Source: a gamma proteobacterium symbiont of Ctena orbiculata (lineage in GTDB: Bacteria > Pseudomonadota > Gammaproteobacteria > Chromatiales > Chromatiaceae). Taken from it: a DNA stretch of 64,000 nt. Positions 18,891 to 28,004 of the stretch are shown piece after piece. Within the stretch, counting starts at the first letter, position 1, and each line of letters begins with the position of its first letter. The stretch spans positions 62,001 through 126,000 of the forward strand of contig QBVD01000044.1 of assembly GCA_003058525.1 (NCBI GenBank), given 5' to 3'. The translations under genes and the position numbers were made by a program. The notes beneath the pieces were generated by a model. It was given only the letters and a program-made list of their open reading frames with translations. It made no database searches and was not told the origin of the DNA.

Positions 18891-19450
18891 CAATGAGTAT
18901 CCCTTCACCCCGCTCAGTGAGGCAGCTGGACTGGGGCTTGCGATATTGTCATTTACATGCATGTCGATCTTGGCCTTCTCTATTCCAGTATACCTGCCTT
19001 GGCGCTGGCACAAGTAATTTTAATATTCTTGAGCTTTCTTTCATTATACGTGATTTGCAAATCACAAGAGGGCACTGCACAAATCATTGATTATCAGCGC
19101 ATTGCCTGACTTCTGACAAAAAACCACCCCGCCAGATGATCTAATAGCACATATATAAACAACAGAAAAGGAAGAGAATTAAATTCCAGCCGCAGAAACC
19201 GTATTTAGTTGATCACACTATCGGCGGGGGTATCGCCACCAGCATCAGTTGAATTCGATGACAATGGATAAAGCCTGTTTTGCGATTGAACGACAATGTA
19301 TGCCACCTTACACCCGGCCTGTCGAGTTTCAGCGACTTAACTCAATTGATTCGCTGCGTCTCCCCGAAGCAATCCATCCACTCGAACATGGGGAATGGAT
19401 TGAGTGATGGAACGCTTCAGGTGATTGATTTATTAACAATAGTTGACAAA
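18891..19450. other. Intergenic region upstream of the LysM-FecR gene
   Basis: About 560 bases. It contains the palindrome/-10 element at 19043-19065 and an imperfect inverted repeat at about 19366-19418 (GAAGC...CCATCCACTC against GAGTGATGG...GCTTC) just downstream of the doxX gene, which could help end its transcript although there is no T-run. No convincing coding sequence was seen. Confidence 0.45.
19043..19065 (-). promoter_or_regulatory. Perfect palindrome abutting a -10 box, upstream of LysM-FecR gene
   Basis: A perfect 16-base palindrome GTGATTTGCAAATCAC (19050-19065) sits one base upstream (minus strand) of a perfect -10 TATAAT (19043-19048), about 150 bases before the FecR start. 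No good -35 is present at 16-18 bases, so a regulator bound to the palindrome may activate or block this promoter. The half-site spacing (GTGA-N8-TCAC) differs from CRP by two bases. Confidence 0.5.
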
Positions 19451-19888
19451 TCACTTCCATAACAAGCGATCGAGAGAGACAAGGCCGCCTCCATGGCGAA
19501 TAAGATAGAGCATCGCCAACGCCCACCACATATGCACATTCCAGGCATCCGGGTAGACAAACAGCTGGATCACGGCAGTCATGATCAACAATGAGAGGGC
19601 CGCAAAGCGGGTGAATAGACCAAACACCAGCAAAATGGGAAAAAAGTGCTCAGCATAAGTCGCCATGTGGGCAGCGATATTCGGTGGAATAAGCGGCACC
19701 CCATATTCGTGCTCGAACAGCAGAAAGGTGGAATCGGAAATATCCAGAAAACCGGACACCTTACTCCTCCCGGATGACCAGAAAGTGTATGCAATGGCCC
19801 CTCTGGCCAGCAGCGCGATCCCCCACTCCGGAATGGATTTACCGATAAAGTCGAAAAGCCGTTGCATTGTATCGATGAGTGCGTTCAT
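19451..19888 (-). CDS. DoxX-family membrane protein of bufferin locus 1
   Basis: 145 residues from ATG 19888 (an in-frame TTG at 19897 lies closer to AGGA and is an alternative). Four membrane helices and the DoxX-type pattern are visible: an [16 protein letters not shown] segment after helix one, then [21 protein letters not shown] and a C-terminal helix. DoxX proteins are small quinone/redox-associated membrane proteins and are common last genes of bufferin operons. It follows bufC at about 110 bases on the same strand. A role in redox or copper homeostasis at the inner membrane is inferred from context. Confidence 0.8.
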   Translation of the reverse strand: MNALIDTMQRLFDFIGKSIPEWGIALLARGAIAYTFWSSGRSKVSGFLDISDSTFLLFEHEYGVPLIPPNIAAHMATYAEHFFPILLVFGLFTRFAALSLLIMTAVIQLFVYPDAWNVHMWWALAMLYLIRHGGGLVSLDRLLWK

Positions 19889-19999
19889 GGGAATCAACCA
19901 TCCTAAATGTTATTTGTTATTGATCGTATTGTTATTACGCAGAAACAGGTCATTCAGATTCTAAGAAACCGCCGACCAATCCAGAGAATTCCTAAAAAA

Positions 20000-20764
20000 T
20001 TACAGTGCACAGAAAGTACCATCGAACAGATATCGGGCAAAAAAGGCATTCAGGTCGAATTCCGGCTCCGTTTCCGCCGCATGGCTATAGGCCTCGGAAA
20101 TGGTATCAGCGGATGCCAGCCTCTGAAGAAAAATCAGGGTACCAGGGGTCACCTCCCTGATCTCAACCTCTGCCTTGGGGCGTATCACGACGATTTGCGA
20201 CCCACCCTCATCAAGCGAGACGGTTTCATCCACCCGGTTACACTGATTGGCCGACCAGATACGATAAATGGGAAAACCGGATCCAATACAGTGCATTGAA
20301 GGATGTGGCCTCAACTGGAGGTTTTCCAATTCATCAGAAGGCAGTTTAGCTATCAGCCGCTGTTCCAATGGCGCAGCATCATCGGCATGATAGGCGGCTG
20401 TCCATGCATACTCCAGTCTTGCCACATCCGGCAAGTAGGGTAGCCCGGAGAGTTCGGGCACCGCTGCAAGGAATTCGGGAAATCGCTCACCGTACAACAG
20501 CAGTGCGCGATCCATGGGGGGATATTCGCGCACATAGGCTGTGACCAGCATGCGAAAGGCTTCATCCCCTAACAGTCGCTTGATGACCGGATACATATCG
20601 GCAAGGGCATCACCGTTTAAAACGATGAAGTTGTTACGATAGACGTTGAACCGCTGTATTTGAAGACCGTCGTCCACAATCTCATCGAGCAGCGCCTGAG
20701 CTGGTGGCTCCGATGAACGGAGGCCATCGCAAAACAGCTGTTGCAATTCAGACAGTGGCTTCAT
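20000..20764 (-). CDS. bufC: DUF2063 protein BufC, bufferin locus 1
   Basis: 254 residues from ATG 20764, which overlaps the end of the bufB gene. The N-terminal DUF2063 helical domain shows the usual NVYRNNFIVLNGDALADMYP pattern followed by REYPP and FPEFL. BufC is the partner of BufB in bufferin maturation and probably recruits the precursor peptide. The C-terminal half is less conserved. The order bufA-bufB-bufC-doxX matches known bufferin operons. Confidence 0.85.
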   Translation of the reverse strand: MKPLSELQQLFCDGLRSSEPPAQALLDEIVDDGLQIQRFNVYRNNFIVLNGDALADMYPVIKRLLGDEAFRMLVTAYVREYPPMDRALLLYGERFPEFLAAVPELSGLPYLPDVARLEYAWTAAYHADDAAPLEQRLIAKLPSDELENLQLRPHPSMHCIGSGFPIYRIWSANQCNRVDETVSLDEGGSQIVVIRPKAEVEIREVTPGTLIFLQRLASADTISEAYSHAAETEPEFDLNAFFARYLFDGTFCAL

Positions 20765-21629
20765 GGTACTGCTCACTGGCTGTCCTGATAATCTCTTCGG
20801 CAAAGCAAACCTCTCTGAAGAGTTCAGGAAACTCAGGGATGTTGCTGTCCCATTCGATCAGTGTCGGTACCGTGCCGTTGCTGTTGATATAGTTTTCATA
20901 CAGCCGCCACACTTCACTACAGACCGGCGATCCATGATCATCCACCCGTAGTGTTGAACCCTCCAGGTCCTGGGTTGAATGTCCGGCAAGATGTATCTCC
21001 TCCACCATATCGTGTGGAACCGCCGACATATACTCATCCAAAGACCAGCCATGGTTGCTGCAGGAAACGAATACGTTGTTGATATCCAGGAGCAGGCCGG
21101 CACCGCTTCGCTTGGCGGCCTCGACATAGAACACCTGTTCCGGTATTTCGTTCTGTTTGAATTGCAGATATGTCGAAGGATTTTCGATAAGTATCTTCCT
21201 GCCAAGAAACTCTTGTACCTGATCTATATGCTCAACAATCAACTTCAATGTGGTTTCCGTATAGAACAACGGTATCAAATCATGGGTATACCATTCATAA
21301 CCATGGCTCCAGGATAGATGCTCCGAAACCAGTCCCGGCTCAAATCGATCCACCAACGACTTCAGACTTTTCAGGTGTGCGGTATCCAGCGGCAGATGAC
21401 TGCCGAGTGATGTTCCGACACTGTGCAGGGAAACCGGATAGTCGGCACGGATACGCTCCAGGTAGTGCAGCGGCGGACCTCCTCGCCCCATATAGTTCTC
21501 CGGGTGAATCTCGAACCAGCCTATATCCGGCTGCTGTTCGATAATCGCCTGATAGTGCTTTGGCTTCAAACCGGCCCCGGCCCTGACGGGTACCGGGGCT
21601 GCCACCGATTGCAGTGATTTATCTTTCAT
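20748..21629 (-). CDS. bufB: DUF692 multinuclear iron enzyme BufB, bufferin locus 1
   Basis: 293 residues of the DUF692/MbnB family, TIM-barrel enzymes with a multi-iron site that modify cysteines of precursor peptides (for example to thiooxazoles in bufferins, oxazolone/thioamide in methanobactin). Visible motifs are WFEIHPENYM, HSVGTSLGS, HLSWSH, ENPSTYL, LLDINNVFVS, HLAGHS and DDHGSPV, which supply the His/Asp/Glu iron ligands. It starts 17 bases after the bufA1 stop and overlaps bufC, so it is co-translated. Confidence 0.92.
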   Translation of the reverse strand: MKDKSLQSVAAPVPVRAGAGLKPKHYQAIIEQQPDIGWFEIHPENYMGRGGPPLHYLERIRADYPVSLHSVGTSLGSHLPLDTAHLKSLKSLVDRFEPGLVSEHLSWSHGYEWYTHDLIPLFYTETTLKLIVEHIDQVQEFLGRKILIENPSTYLQFKQNEIPEQVFYVEAAKRSGAGLLLDINNVFVSCSNHGWSLDEYMSAVPHDMVEEIHLAGHSTQDLEGSTLRVDDHGSPVCSEVWRLYENYINSNGTVPTLIEWDSNIPEFPELFREVCFAEEIIRTASEQYHEATV

Positions 21630-21646
21630 CGGTTTTCGCGTTAGGC

Positions 21647-21904
21647 TTACTTCGCTTCCAGGGTACCGCCGACGATCTTTTCACAGGTACCTTTCAGCAC
21701 AAGCATCCAGGCATTTCCCTGAGCATCGACCGTTGAGGTACCCGCGCAACTGGTACCCGGCCCTGCTGCACAATCATTCTTTCCCGCTTTGGCGACACCG
21801 TAGCACTTCTCGGTATCAGCGGCATTTGCCACGCTCATTGGCGACAGTGCCAATGCTGATGTTATGGCGCCGGCTACAATTGCGCTAGTGGTCGTTTTTT
21901 TCAT
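21647..21904 (-). CDS. bufA1: BufA1-type bufferin precursor (DUF2282)
   Basis: 85 residues from ATG 21904, which has an excellent AGGAGGAGAG site; the 19 upstream in-frame codons are not supported. A Sec signal peptide (residues 1-28, ANA cleavage) is followed by a short mature region with four Cys in the contexts KCYG, DCAA, SCAG and TCEK and the ending GGTLEAK. This is the DUF2282/BufA1 signature. The mature peptide is predicted to be modified by BufB at cysteines and to bind copper in the periplasm. Confidence 0.9.
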   Translation of the reverse strand: MKKTTTSAIVAGAITSALALSPMSVANAADTEKCYGVAKAGKNDCAAGPGTSCAGTSTVDAQGNAWMLVLKGTCEKIVGGTLEAK

Positions 21905-22312
21905 TTCTCTCCTCCTAATTTCAGGACTGTACATATAGTTAAATAGATAATGGCGAGGCACAGATTACTTTCGCCCTCGGCACTATTGTACTTCAAAAAA
22001 TGCCACCCAATTTTTCAGCGAGTGGTAGTGTTAACATAAGCTTAACTTTGTTTATTACACCTGACCTCATATAACCACCTATTTAAATCATATAGTTAGG
22101 TAATTCTCACAGAACAAGATCAAGTGTTGCGCCAGGAACGGCGAGCGCAATCGTGATACTCTCTTTATCTATTCGTTATAACCTTATTACAAAAAGACCT
22201 TCTTAAAACCCTCAATCTACTACTGTTGTACCTATACGTTGGTCAATAGAAGACAGATGCACTATCTGTCCTATAAGTGGATTTAACCCCGGCAACCTGT
22301 GGAGATCGTGTT
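21905..22312. other. Divergent promoter region between bufA1 and the ThDP enzyme gene
   Basis: About 400 AT-rich bases between divergent genes. Promoters must be here but no -35/-10 pair stood out. A perfect 7-base inverted repeat GACAGAT-N5-ATCTGTC lies at 22252-22270, some 43 bases before the plus-strand start. No coding sequence was seen. Confidence 0.4.
22252..22270. promoter_or_regulatory. Inverted repeat upstream of the acetolactate-synthase-like gene
   Basis: GACAGAT and ATCTGTC arms separated by GCACT form a perfect hairpin or operator in the leader of the ThDP enzyme gene. No T-run follows, so an operator is more likely than a terminator. Confidence 0.3.
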
Positions 22313-23977
22313 ATGAAGGCTTCTGGGCTAATGGTGAAGTGTTTGGAAAACGAGGGTATCGAATATGTCTTCGGTGTACCGGGTGAAGAGAATGCCGACT
22401 TCATGATGTCGCTGGAACAGTCCGACAAGATAAAATTCATATTGACACGCCATGAGCAAGGCGCAGCATTCATGGCGGAAATCTACGGCCGTCTTAGCGG
22501 CAATCCCGCTGTCTGTCTTGGTACTCTCGGACCGGGGGCCACCAACCTGATCACCGGTGTCGCCGATGCCAATATGGACCGGGCGCCTGTGTTGGTTTTG
22601 ACCGGACAGGGTTCCACCGCCCGTCTGCACAAAGAGTCACATCAGATCATGGATGTGGTGGATATGTTCAAACCCGTCACAAAATGGGCCACCAGTATAT
22701 ACAATGCAGTGACCATCCCCGAAGTTGTACGCAAAGCGGTGCGTATTGCACGTACCGAAAAGCCTGGCGCTGTTCACATCGAACTCCCGGAGGATATTGC
22801 CAAACATCAGGTTTCGGCAGAACCGCTGGATCCACGACGGTTTCGCCGTTCGGTGGTGGACGACAAGATTCTCGATCAATCCTTTGACTTGATCACCCAT
22901 GCCAAGCGGCCTGTCATCATAGCCGGCAATGGCGCGATTCGCCGCCGTGCCGCCAAACAGCTCCGCCTCTTCTGCGAGAAAACGGGTATCGGTGTCTTGA
23001 GTACCTTCATGGCCAAGGGCGCAGTCGATATGGATGCCGACTACTGTCTCTACACGATTGGACTTGGCAGCAAGGATTATCCGACCCTGGCTATCGATGA
23101 GGCCGATCTGGTAATCACCCTTGGTTTCGATATGGTCGAATACCACCCGAAACTATGGAACCCCCACAAGAACAAGCCCATCATTCATGCCGATTTCCTG
23201 CCCGCGGAGATCGATGAGTATTACCATCCTCAAGTCGAACTGGTGGGTGATCTCGCGCATACCTTGTGGATGCTGAATCAACGCCTGACGACCCATGGCA
23301 TTCCCAAGTACGACCTGGCCCAGCAAACAGAAACCCGGCGATTGATGCAGAACGAATTGGCCGAACACGCCAACGACGACACTTCGGGGACGATACGTCC
23401 ACAAAAGATGTTGTGGGATATCCGTCATGTAATGGGGCCGGAGGATATCCTTCTCTCCGATGTCGGTGCACATAAGATGTGGATTGCACGACACTACCAC
23501 TGCCATCAACCCAACACCTGCCTGATACCCAACGGCTTCTGTTCCATGGGTTTCGCCCTGCCCGGCGCTATCGCCGCCAGCCTGGTGGCGCCACAGCGAC
23601 GTATCCTTGGCATTTCAGGTGATGCCGGTTTTTTGATGAACGTCCAGGAAATGGAGACTGCGAAACGACTACACAGCAATCTGGTCATGTTGATCTGGGA
23701 GGATCATGCCTACGGTCTGATCGCCTGGAAGCAGGAAAGCGAATTTGGCCGGCATACAGACCTGTCATTCGATAATCCCGATTGGATGCAATTAGCCGGC
23801 GCATTCGGCTGGCACGGTCATCGCGTTGAGCAAAGTAACCAGTTTGCGGATACTTTGGAAACAGCATTCAAGCAACAGGGACCGAGCCTGATCGTAGTGC
23901 CTGTCGACTACAGTGAGAACATGGCCCTTACACGACGCCTGGGTGAGATGACAGAACCTTGCCCGGTCGCCAGTTGA
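22313..23977 (+). CDS. Acetolactate synthase-like ThDP enzyme (AlsS type)
   Basis: 554 residues from ATG 22313, preceded by GGAG; the frame extends 12 codons upstream without support. It has the three ThDP-enzyme domains: N-terminal Pyr domain with the catalytic Glu in RHEQGAAFMAE (~45-55), central FAD/nucleotide-type domain, and C-terminal PP domain with GDAGFLMNVQEM and the downstream WEDHAYG cofactor loop. Spacing and FGVPGEEN are those of the large acetolactate synthase subunit. No small regulatory subunit follows, so a catabolic AlsS-like enzyme or another ThDP carboligase/decarboxylase is possible. It is probably cotranscribed with the glutamate-synthase-like gene 88 bases downstream. 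Confidence 0.85.
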   Translation: MKASGLMVKCLENEGIEYVFGVPGEENADFMMSLEQSDKIKFILTRHEQGAAFMAEIYGRLSGNPAVCLGTLGPGATNLITGVADANMDRAPVLVLTGQGSTARLHKESHQIMDVVDMFKPVTKWATSIYNAVTIPEVVRKAVRIARTEKPGAVHIELPEDIAKHQVSAEPLDPRRFRRSVVDDKILDQSFDLITHAKRPVIIAGNGAIRRRAAKQLRLFCEKTGIGVLSTFMAKGAVDMDADYCLYTIGLGSKDYPTLAIDEADLVITLGFDMVEYHPKLWNPHKNKPIIHADFLPAEIDEYYHPQVELVGDLAHTLWMLNQRLTTHGIPKYDLAQQTETRRLMQNELAEHANDDTSGTIRPQKMLWDIRHVMGPEDILLSDVGAHKMWIARHYHCHQPNTCLIPNGFCSMGFALPGAIAASLVAPQRRILGISGDAGFLMNVQEMETAKRLHSNLVMLIWEDHAYGLIAWKQESEFGRHTDLSFDNPDWMQLAGAFGWHGHRVEQSNQFADTLETAFKQQGPSLIVVPVDYSENMALTRRLGEMTEPCPVAS

Positions 23978-24064
23978 TTTTGGAAAACCAGGAATTTTGT
24001 TTGTGCATAACAGCCACACGCTGGATAAATTACAGGTGGAGAGAACAATGAGTGGAGTTCGATA

Positions 24065-25573
24065 ATGATGACAGCAGTCACAGAAAGCTGGGTATTCACG
24101 ATATTCGAGATACTGTCGGTTATGTTTGTTTTCCTTCTCGGAATGGGGGTACTCACATTGATCGTTCTCTACATCATCGATATCACCCAAACTCAGCAGA
24201 CCATCCGACGCAACTACCCGGTGATTGGTCGATTTCGCTATTTCTTCGAACATCTGGGTGAATTTTTCCGCCAATACTTTTTCGCCATGGACAGGGAGGA
24301 GATGCCTTTCAACCGGGCTGAACGGTCCTGGGCCTATCGGGCCGCAAAGAATGAAAGCAACACCATTGCATTTGGGTCGACCCGGGATCTGCGGCCAACC
24401 GGCTCCGTACTCTTTGTCAACTGCCCCTACCCGACCCTGGGCGAGGATGCGGTACCGGCGACGGAGGTGGTTATCGGCCCGGGTTGTAAGACACCCTATA
24501 CAACCGACTCCCTTATCAATATCTCCGGGATGAGTTACGGCGCCTTGTCGGTACCCGCGATACGCGCTCTATCAGCCGGCGCCCGGCAAGCGGGATGCTG
24601 GATGAATACCGGCGAGGGGGGTCTGTCACCCTACCATCTCGAAGGCGGTGCGGACCTGGTATTTCAAATAGGCACTGCCAAATTCGGTGTGCGCGACCGG
24701 GAAGGAAACCTCTCTGACGAACGGCTGATGGAGATTGCCGCGCATGACACAGTACGCATGTTTGAAATCAAACTCAGTCAAGGTGCTAAGCCGGGGAAAG
24801 GCGGCATACTGCCCGCCGCTAAAGTCACTCGTGAGATTGCGCAAATTCGCGGTATCGAAGAGGGCCGGGATGCAATCAGCCCCAATCGACACCCTGACAT
24901 CAATTGCGCGGATGACCTGCTGAACATGATCGAACGGATCCGGCGCATTAGCGGAAAACCTGTCGGTTTCAAGACCGTAGTCGGGGCCTATGGCTGGCTG
25001 GAAACGCTGTTCGAAACGATTAATAAAAGAGGCCCGGCATGCGCACCCGACTTTATCACGGTTGACGGAGCAGACGGCGGAACAGGCGCAGCTCCCATGG
25101 CGTTGATGGACTATGTGGGATTGCCGCTCAGCGAGAGCCTGCCCATGGTCATCGACATGCTGTGCGAATATGGCCTGAGAGAGCGTGTCAAGGTTGTCAG
25201 CTCCGGCAAGCTGATTACCCCTGCAGGGGTAGCCTGGGCATTAGCTGTCGGCGCCGATTTCGTCGCTTCCGCCAGAGGGTTCATGTTCGCCCTGGGTTGC
25301 ATCCAGGCATTGCAGTGCAATAAGAACACTTGCCCGACAGGTATCACCACGCATAATCCGAAACTCCAGCGTGGATTGGTATCCAGCGACAAAGCCGTAC
25401 GCGTGGCCAACTATGTAAAGAACATGAACTATGAGGTCGGCCTCCTGGCACACTCTTGTGGCGTACGGGAGCCGCGGGAACTGAAACGCTTTCATGCGAG
25501 AATAGTGATGGAAAACGGGAAGTCCATGCCGCTGGATGTCCTCTATCCACCAAAATCACCTGCTTCAGCCTGA
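24065..25573 (+). CDS. FMN-binding glutamate synthase family protein, membrane-anchored
   Basis: 502 residues. One or two N-terminal hydrophobic helices (~15-45) are followed by the central/FMN domain of the GltB family: INISGMSYGALS, NTGEGGLSPYH, GAKPGKGGILP, VDGADGGTGAAP and the 3Fe-4S motif C-x5-C-x4-C in CIQALQCNKNTC. The glutaminase domain of true glutamate synthase is absent, so this is not a normal GOGAT alpha chain. Such stand-alone proteins are probably FMN/Fe-S oxidoreductases of unknown substrate. Its place directly after an acetolactate-synthase-like gene suggests a shared pathway, which is inference. Confidence 0.85.
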   Translation: MMTAVTESWVFTIFEILSVMFVFLLGMGVLTLIVLYIIDITQTQQTIRRNYPVIGRFRYFFEHLGEFFRQYFFAMDREEMPFNRAERSWAYRAAKNESNTIAFGSTRDLRPTGSVLFVNCPYPTLGEDAVPATEVVIGPGCKTPYTTDSLINISGMSYGALSVPAIRALSAGARQAGCWMNTGEGGLSPYHLEGGADLVFQIGTAKFGVRDREGNLSDERLMEIAAHDTVRMFEIKLSQGAKPGKGGILPAAKVTREIAQIRGIEEGRDAISPNRHPDINCADDLLNMIERIRRISGKPVGFKTVVGAYGWLETLFETINKRGPACAPDFITVDGADGGTGAAPMALMDYVGLPLSESLPMVIDMLCEYGLRERVKVVSSGKLITPAGVAWALAVGADFVASARGFMFALGCIQALQCNKNTCPTGITTHNPKLQRGLVSSDKAVRVANYVKNMNYEVGLLAHSCGVREPRELKRFHARIVMENGKSMPLDVLYPPKSPASA

Positions 25574-25675
25574 TCGCGCCTGCAATCATTGTATCGCAAT
25601 CTGGGGAAGTGACTGCCGCCTTTTAGGAGATAAAAAGAGCCATAAAATACAGGGCAGTCAGAATACCGGGATCAA

Positions 25676-26482
25676 TCAGGAAGCGCGGATAACCTCGGTT
25701 ATCAAGCCTTGTCGAATCCAGCCTTTAAGCAAACCCGCCGCCCGCATCGATACACTATCCAGATCAATCCGACTCGCCAGTATTTCACATGCATCTTCGA
25801 AGGTAGCGCCGTTGCGCAGAGAATCGAGGGCCAACTGTTCGTCCTCCTCAAGGGAACGGAATCGTGTGACCAGATCCTGACGCCAGATCAACCAAGCGTC
25901 ACTATCTGTCTGTGTACAGATCGGTTCAACTTCGAGTGGCGGATCTGCGGTAAGCGCCTTCCAAATGGTTGGCACATTCCATTCAAGGTCGATGCGGCGG
26001 ACGCTCGGGCAAAACCCAAACCTCAGCATCGGCCATGCATCAGCTGCTATGGATGCCATTTCCTGCTCCGTGACGAGTTCACAATCCGCGGCATCGAATG
26101 CCTGTCCCAATGTCCATTCAAACTTTGCCAGTTCAGGTAGCCAGGCTAAATCATGGATGTCAGGATTCGTGTCAACCTGCTCGCTTAGATAGTCAGGAAA
26201 TCGGCAGCCGAAATCGCGAAGACTGAAAAAGCGTGAAGGGTGTTGCTGTATGTAGCCTTCTGTGAGGAGATCGAAATGATCACAGCTGATCGCCATGCTG
26301 ACGGCGGGATAGTCATTCGTCATCACCTCTTTCAAACGTGCGACATAGGCATTCGCATAAACGGAAAGCTGATACTGTGCAGACGTACGACCCCCTCCGT
26401 TTACCCATGAGATCTGGTTTTCATTTCCAGGCTCCAGTATAAACCGCTGAAATCGTGACTGTAATTCACCCAGGTGTTTCAT
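25676..26482 (-). CDS. bufC: DUF2063 protein BufC, bufferin locus 2
   Basis: 268 residues from ATG 26482, which has AAGAG at good spacing; GTG 26491 would add three residues. The DUF2063 domain shows LSVYANAYVARLKEVMTNDYPAV, the counterpart of the NVYRNNF block in the first locus, then the SRFFSLRDFGCRFPDYL segment. It immediately follows bufB of this locus. It is clearly paralogous to the bufC of locus 1 but much diverged. It ends convergent with the glutamate-synthase-like gene. Confidence 0.82.
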   Translation of the reverse strand: MKHLGELQSRFQRFILEPGNENQISWVNGGGRTSAQYQLSVYANAYVARLKEVMTNDYPAVSMAISCDHFDLLTEGYIQQHPSRFFSLRDFGCRFPDYLSEQVDTNPDIHDLAWLPELAKFEWTLGQAFDAADCELVTEQEMASIAADAWPMLRFGFCPSVRRIDLEWNVPTIWKALTADPPLEVEPICTQTDSDAWLIWRQDLVTRFRSLEEDEQLALDSLRNGATFEDACEILASRIDLDSVSMRAAGLLKGWIRQGLITEVIRAS

Positions 26483-26493
26483 TTTCGACACTC

Positions 26494-27345
26494 TTATGCT
26501 ACCTGATCTTCAAAGCTGGTTTCACCGATACGCCGCACGCGATCAAGCTCCTGCAGCAAATCCGCAAGTGGCGGTATATTGTCATCGCGTTCGATCATCG
26601 TACTGACACGGCCAAAGCGCTGAATAGCCTCGGCGTATAACTCATAAACCGGATCTGCGATAGGGTGATCATGGGTATCTATGATCAGGTTTTCCTCTTG
26701 GGTATGACCTGCCAGATGAATCTGATAGATACGCTCACTGGGCATCGCCTGTACAAAATCAGAGGGATCGAAATTATGGTTATAGGCGCTGACATAGATA
26801 TTGTTGATATCCAGCAACACAAGACAGTCGGCGCGCTCCGCAACTTCGCGCAGAAACTCCCATTCACTCAATTGAGATTCACTATAGCTAATGTAACTCG
26901 ATACATTTTCCAACAGCATCTGCCGCCCCAGGTAGTCCTGCACTCTGTTGATACGCTCTACCACATGATCAAGCGCCTCTTCGGTATAGGGCAAGGGCAA
27001 CAGATCGTGCAAATTCAGTTTGTTCACACCGGTCCAGCAGAGGTGATCGGAAAACCACTCAGGCTCCACCCTTTCTATCAGCGCCTTGAGTTTTTTCAGA
27101 TAGGTATAATCCAGTGGTTCAATACTGCCGATAGACATCGACACGCCATGCATAACCATTGGGTAAAGCTCACGGATTCGACTCAAGTAATGAAGCGGCT
27201 TACCCCCATCCACCATGTAATTCTCGGATATAATCTCAAACCAGTCGACATCCGGCCTCGACTCGAGCACGTCATCGTAGTGCTGTCTGCGCAGACCCAA
27301 TCCATAACCGAGAAAAGGCCTTTGACCACCTATAAATTCGCTCAC
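26494..27345 (-). CDS. bufB: DUF692 multinuclear iron enzyme BufB, bufferin locus 2
   Basis: 283 residues from a GTG at 27345 preceded by a G-rich Shine-Dalgarno-like run. DUF692 motifs are [49 protein letters not shown] and DTHDHPI. The His of the first motif in locus 1 (EIHPEN) is Ile-Ser here, so one candidate position differs between the two enzymes. Gene order bufA2-bufB-bufC is kept, and no doxX is seen at this locus. Confidence 0.9.
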   Translation of the reverse strand: MSEFIGGQRPFLGYGLGLRRQHYDDVLESRPDVDWFEIISENYMVDGGKPLHYLSRIRELYPMVMHGVSMSIGSIEPLDYTYLKKLKALIERVEPEWFSDHLCWTGVNKLNLHDLLPLPYTEEALDHVVERINRVQDYLGRQMLLENVSSYISYSESQLSEWEFLREVAERADCLVLLDINNIYVSAYNHNFDPSDFVQAMPSERIYQIHLAGHTQEENLIIDTHDHPIADPVYELYAEAIQRFGRVSTMIERDDNIPPLADLLQELDRVRRIGETSFEDQVA

Positions 27346-27435
27346 AACACCCCCCCAACAGACAATCAGTAAAATTGCAGCCTGGGAACTGGCGTCACTA
27401 TCCTCGGATAGCGCACCAGTCCGGCTGCGCTATAA

Positions 27436-27702
27436 CTATCCCTCTGGCTTTTCGGTTGATCCACCAATATCATCACAGGCTTTCTTTGACATATTCACAA
27501 AGCCCTGACCTTTGCACGAAGCTTGCCCTTTACAGGCATTATTGGCAGTCTTACAGTCATTATGTCCTTTGCATTTGTTGACACCATAACAGTGTACATT
27601 CGCGTCACTTCCCGCCTGTACCGTAGACACAGGGGCAACGGAAAACAGTGAAGCGGCACCTGATGCCAGTGCAATCGAGGCAAACTTTCTGCGAGTAATC
27701 AT
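27436..27702 (-). CDS. bufA2: BufA2-type bufferin precursor
   Basis: 88 residues from ATG 27702 (GAAGGAG site at good spacing). The leader begins [14 protein letters not shown], which has a Tat-like twin-Arg motif, and ends near VQAG. The mature part carries six Cys in HCYG, KCKG, DCKT, ACKG, SCKG and ACDD contexts, with the Lys/Gly-rich repeats typical of BufA2. It is predicted to be cysteine-modified by the adjacent BufB/BufC pair and to bind metal, probably copper. The ~90-base gap to bufB could hold a transcription attenuator, but none is obvious. Confidence 0.85.
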   Translation of the reverse strand: MITRRKFASIALASGAASLFSVAPVSTVQAGSDANVHCYGVNKCKGHNDCKTANNACKGQASCKGQGFVNMSKKACDDIGGSTEKPEG

Positions 27703-28004
27703 GAGTATCTCCTTCGGTTTTTTAATCATATCTGTTATTAACACCAAGGCCTTGCCATAGGCGTGATTCAATTCTTGTGAATAAATATCACGTAAGTATC
27801 ACGGCAAAGTAACAATAGTTTTCACGCAACCTATAAACCGGAAACAGCAATACGCATGCTGTTGCCATGATTCTGGCATATGGTCATTGGATACAGAATG
27901 GTAATTGCTTAATCGCTTATAGTTATTGGGCAAGCTGTAGACACTGCCGCTTGAGGCGGATCTGCTATCTTGAGTAGGTAAGTGAATAGTTCGAGGGCCA
28001 CGCA
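27703..28004. other. Divergent spacer, bufA2 / small membrane protein
   Basis: About 300 bases that must contain the promoters of bufA2 (minus) and of the small membrane protein gene (plus). No reliable -35/-10 pair and no gene were seen. Confidence 0.35.

Noticed and set aside
25610-25660. TGACTGCC...GGCAGTCA inverted repeat between the glutamate-synthase-like gene and bufC2
   Set aside because: Arms are 8 bases with a 35-base loop and no T-run, too weak to call a terminator.
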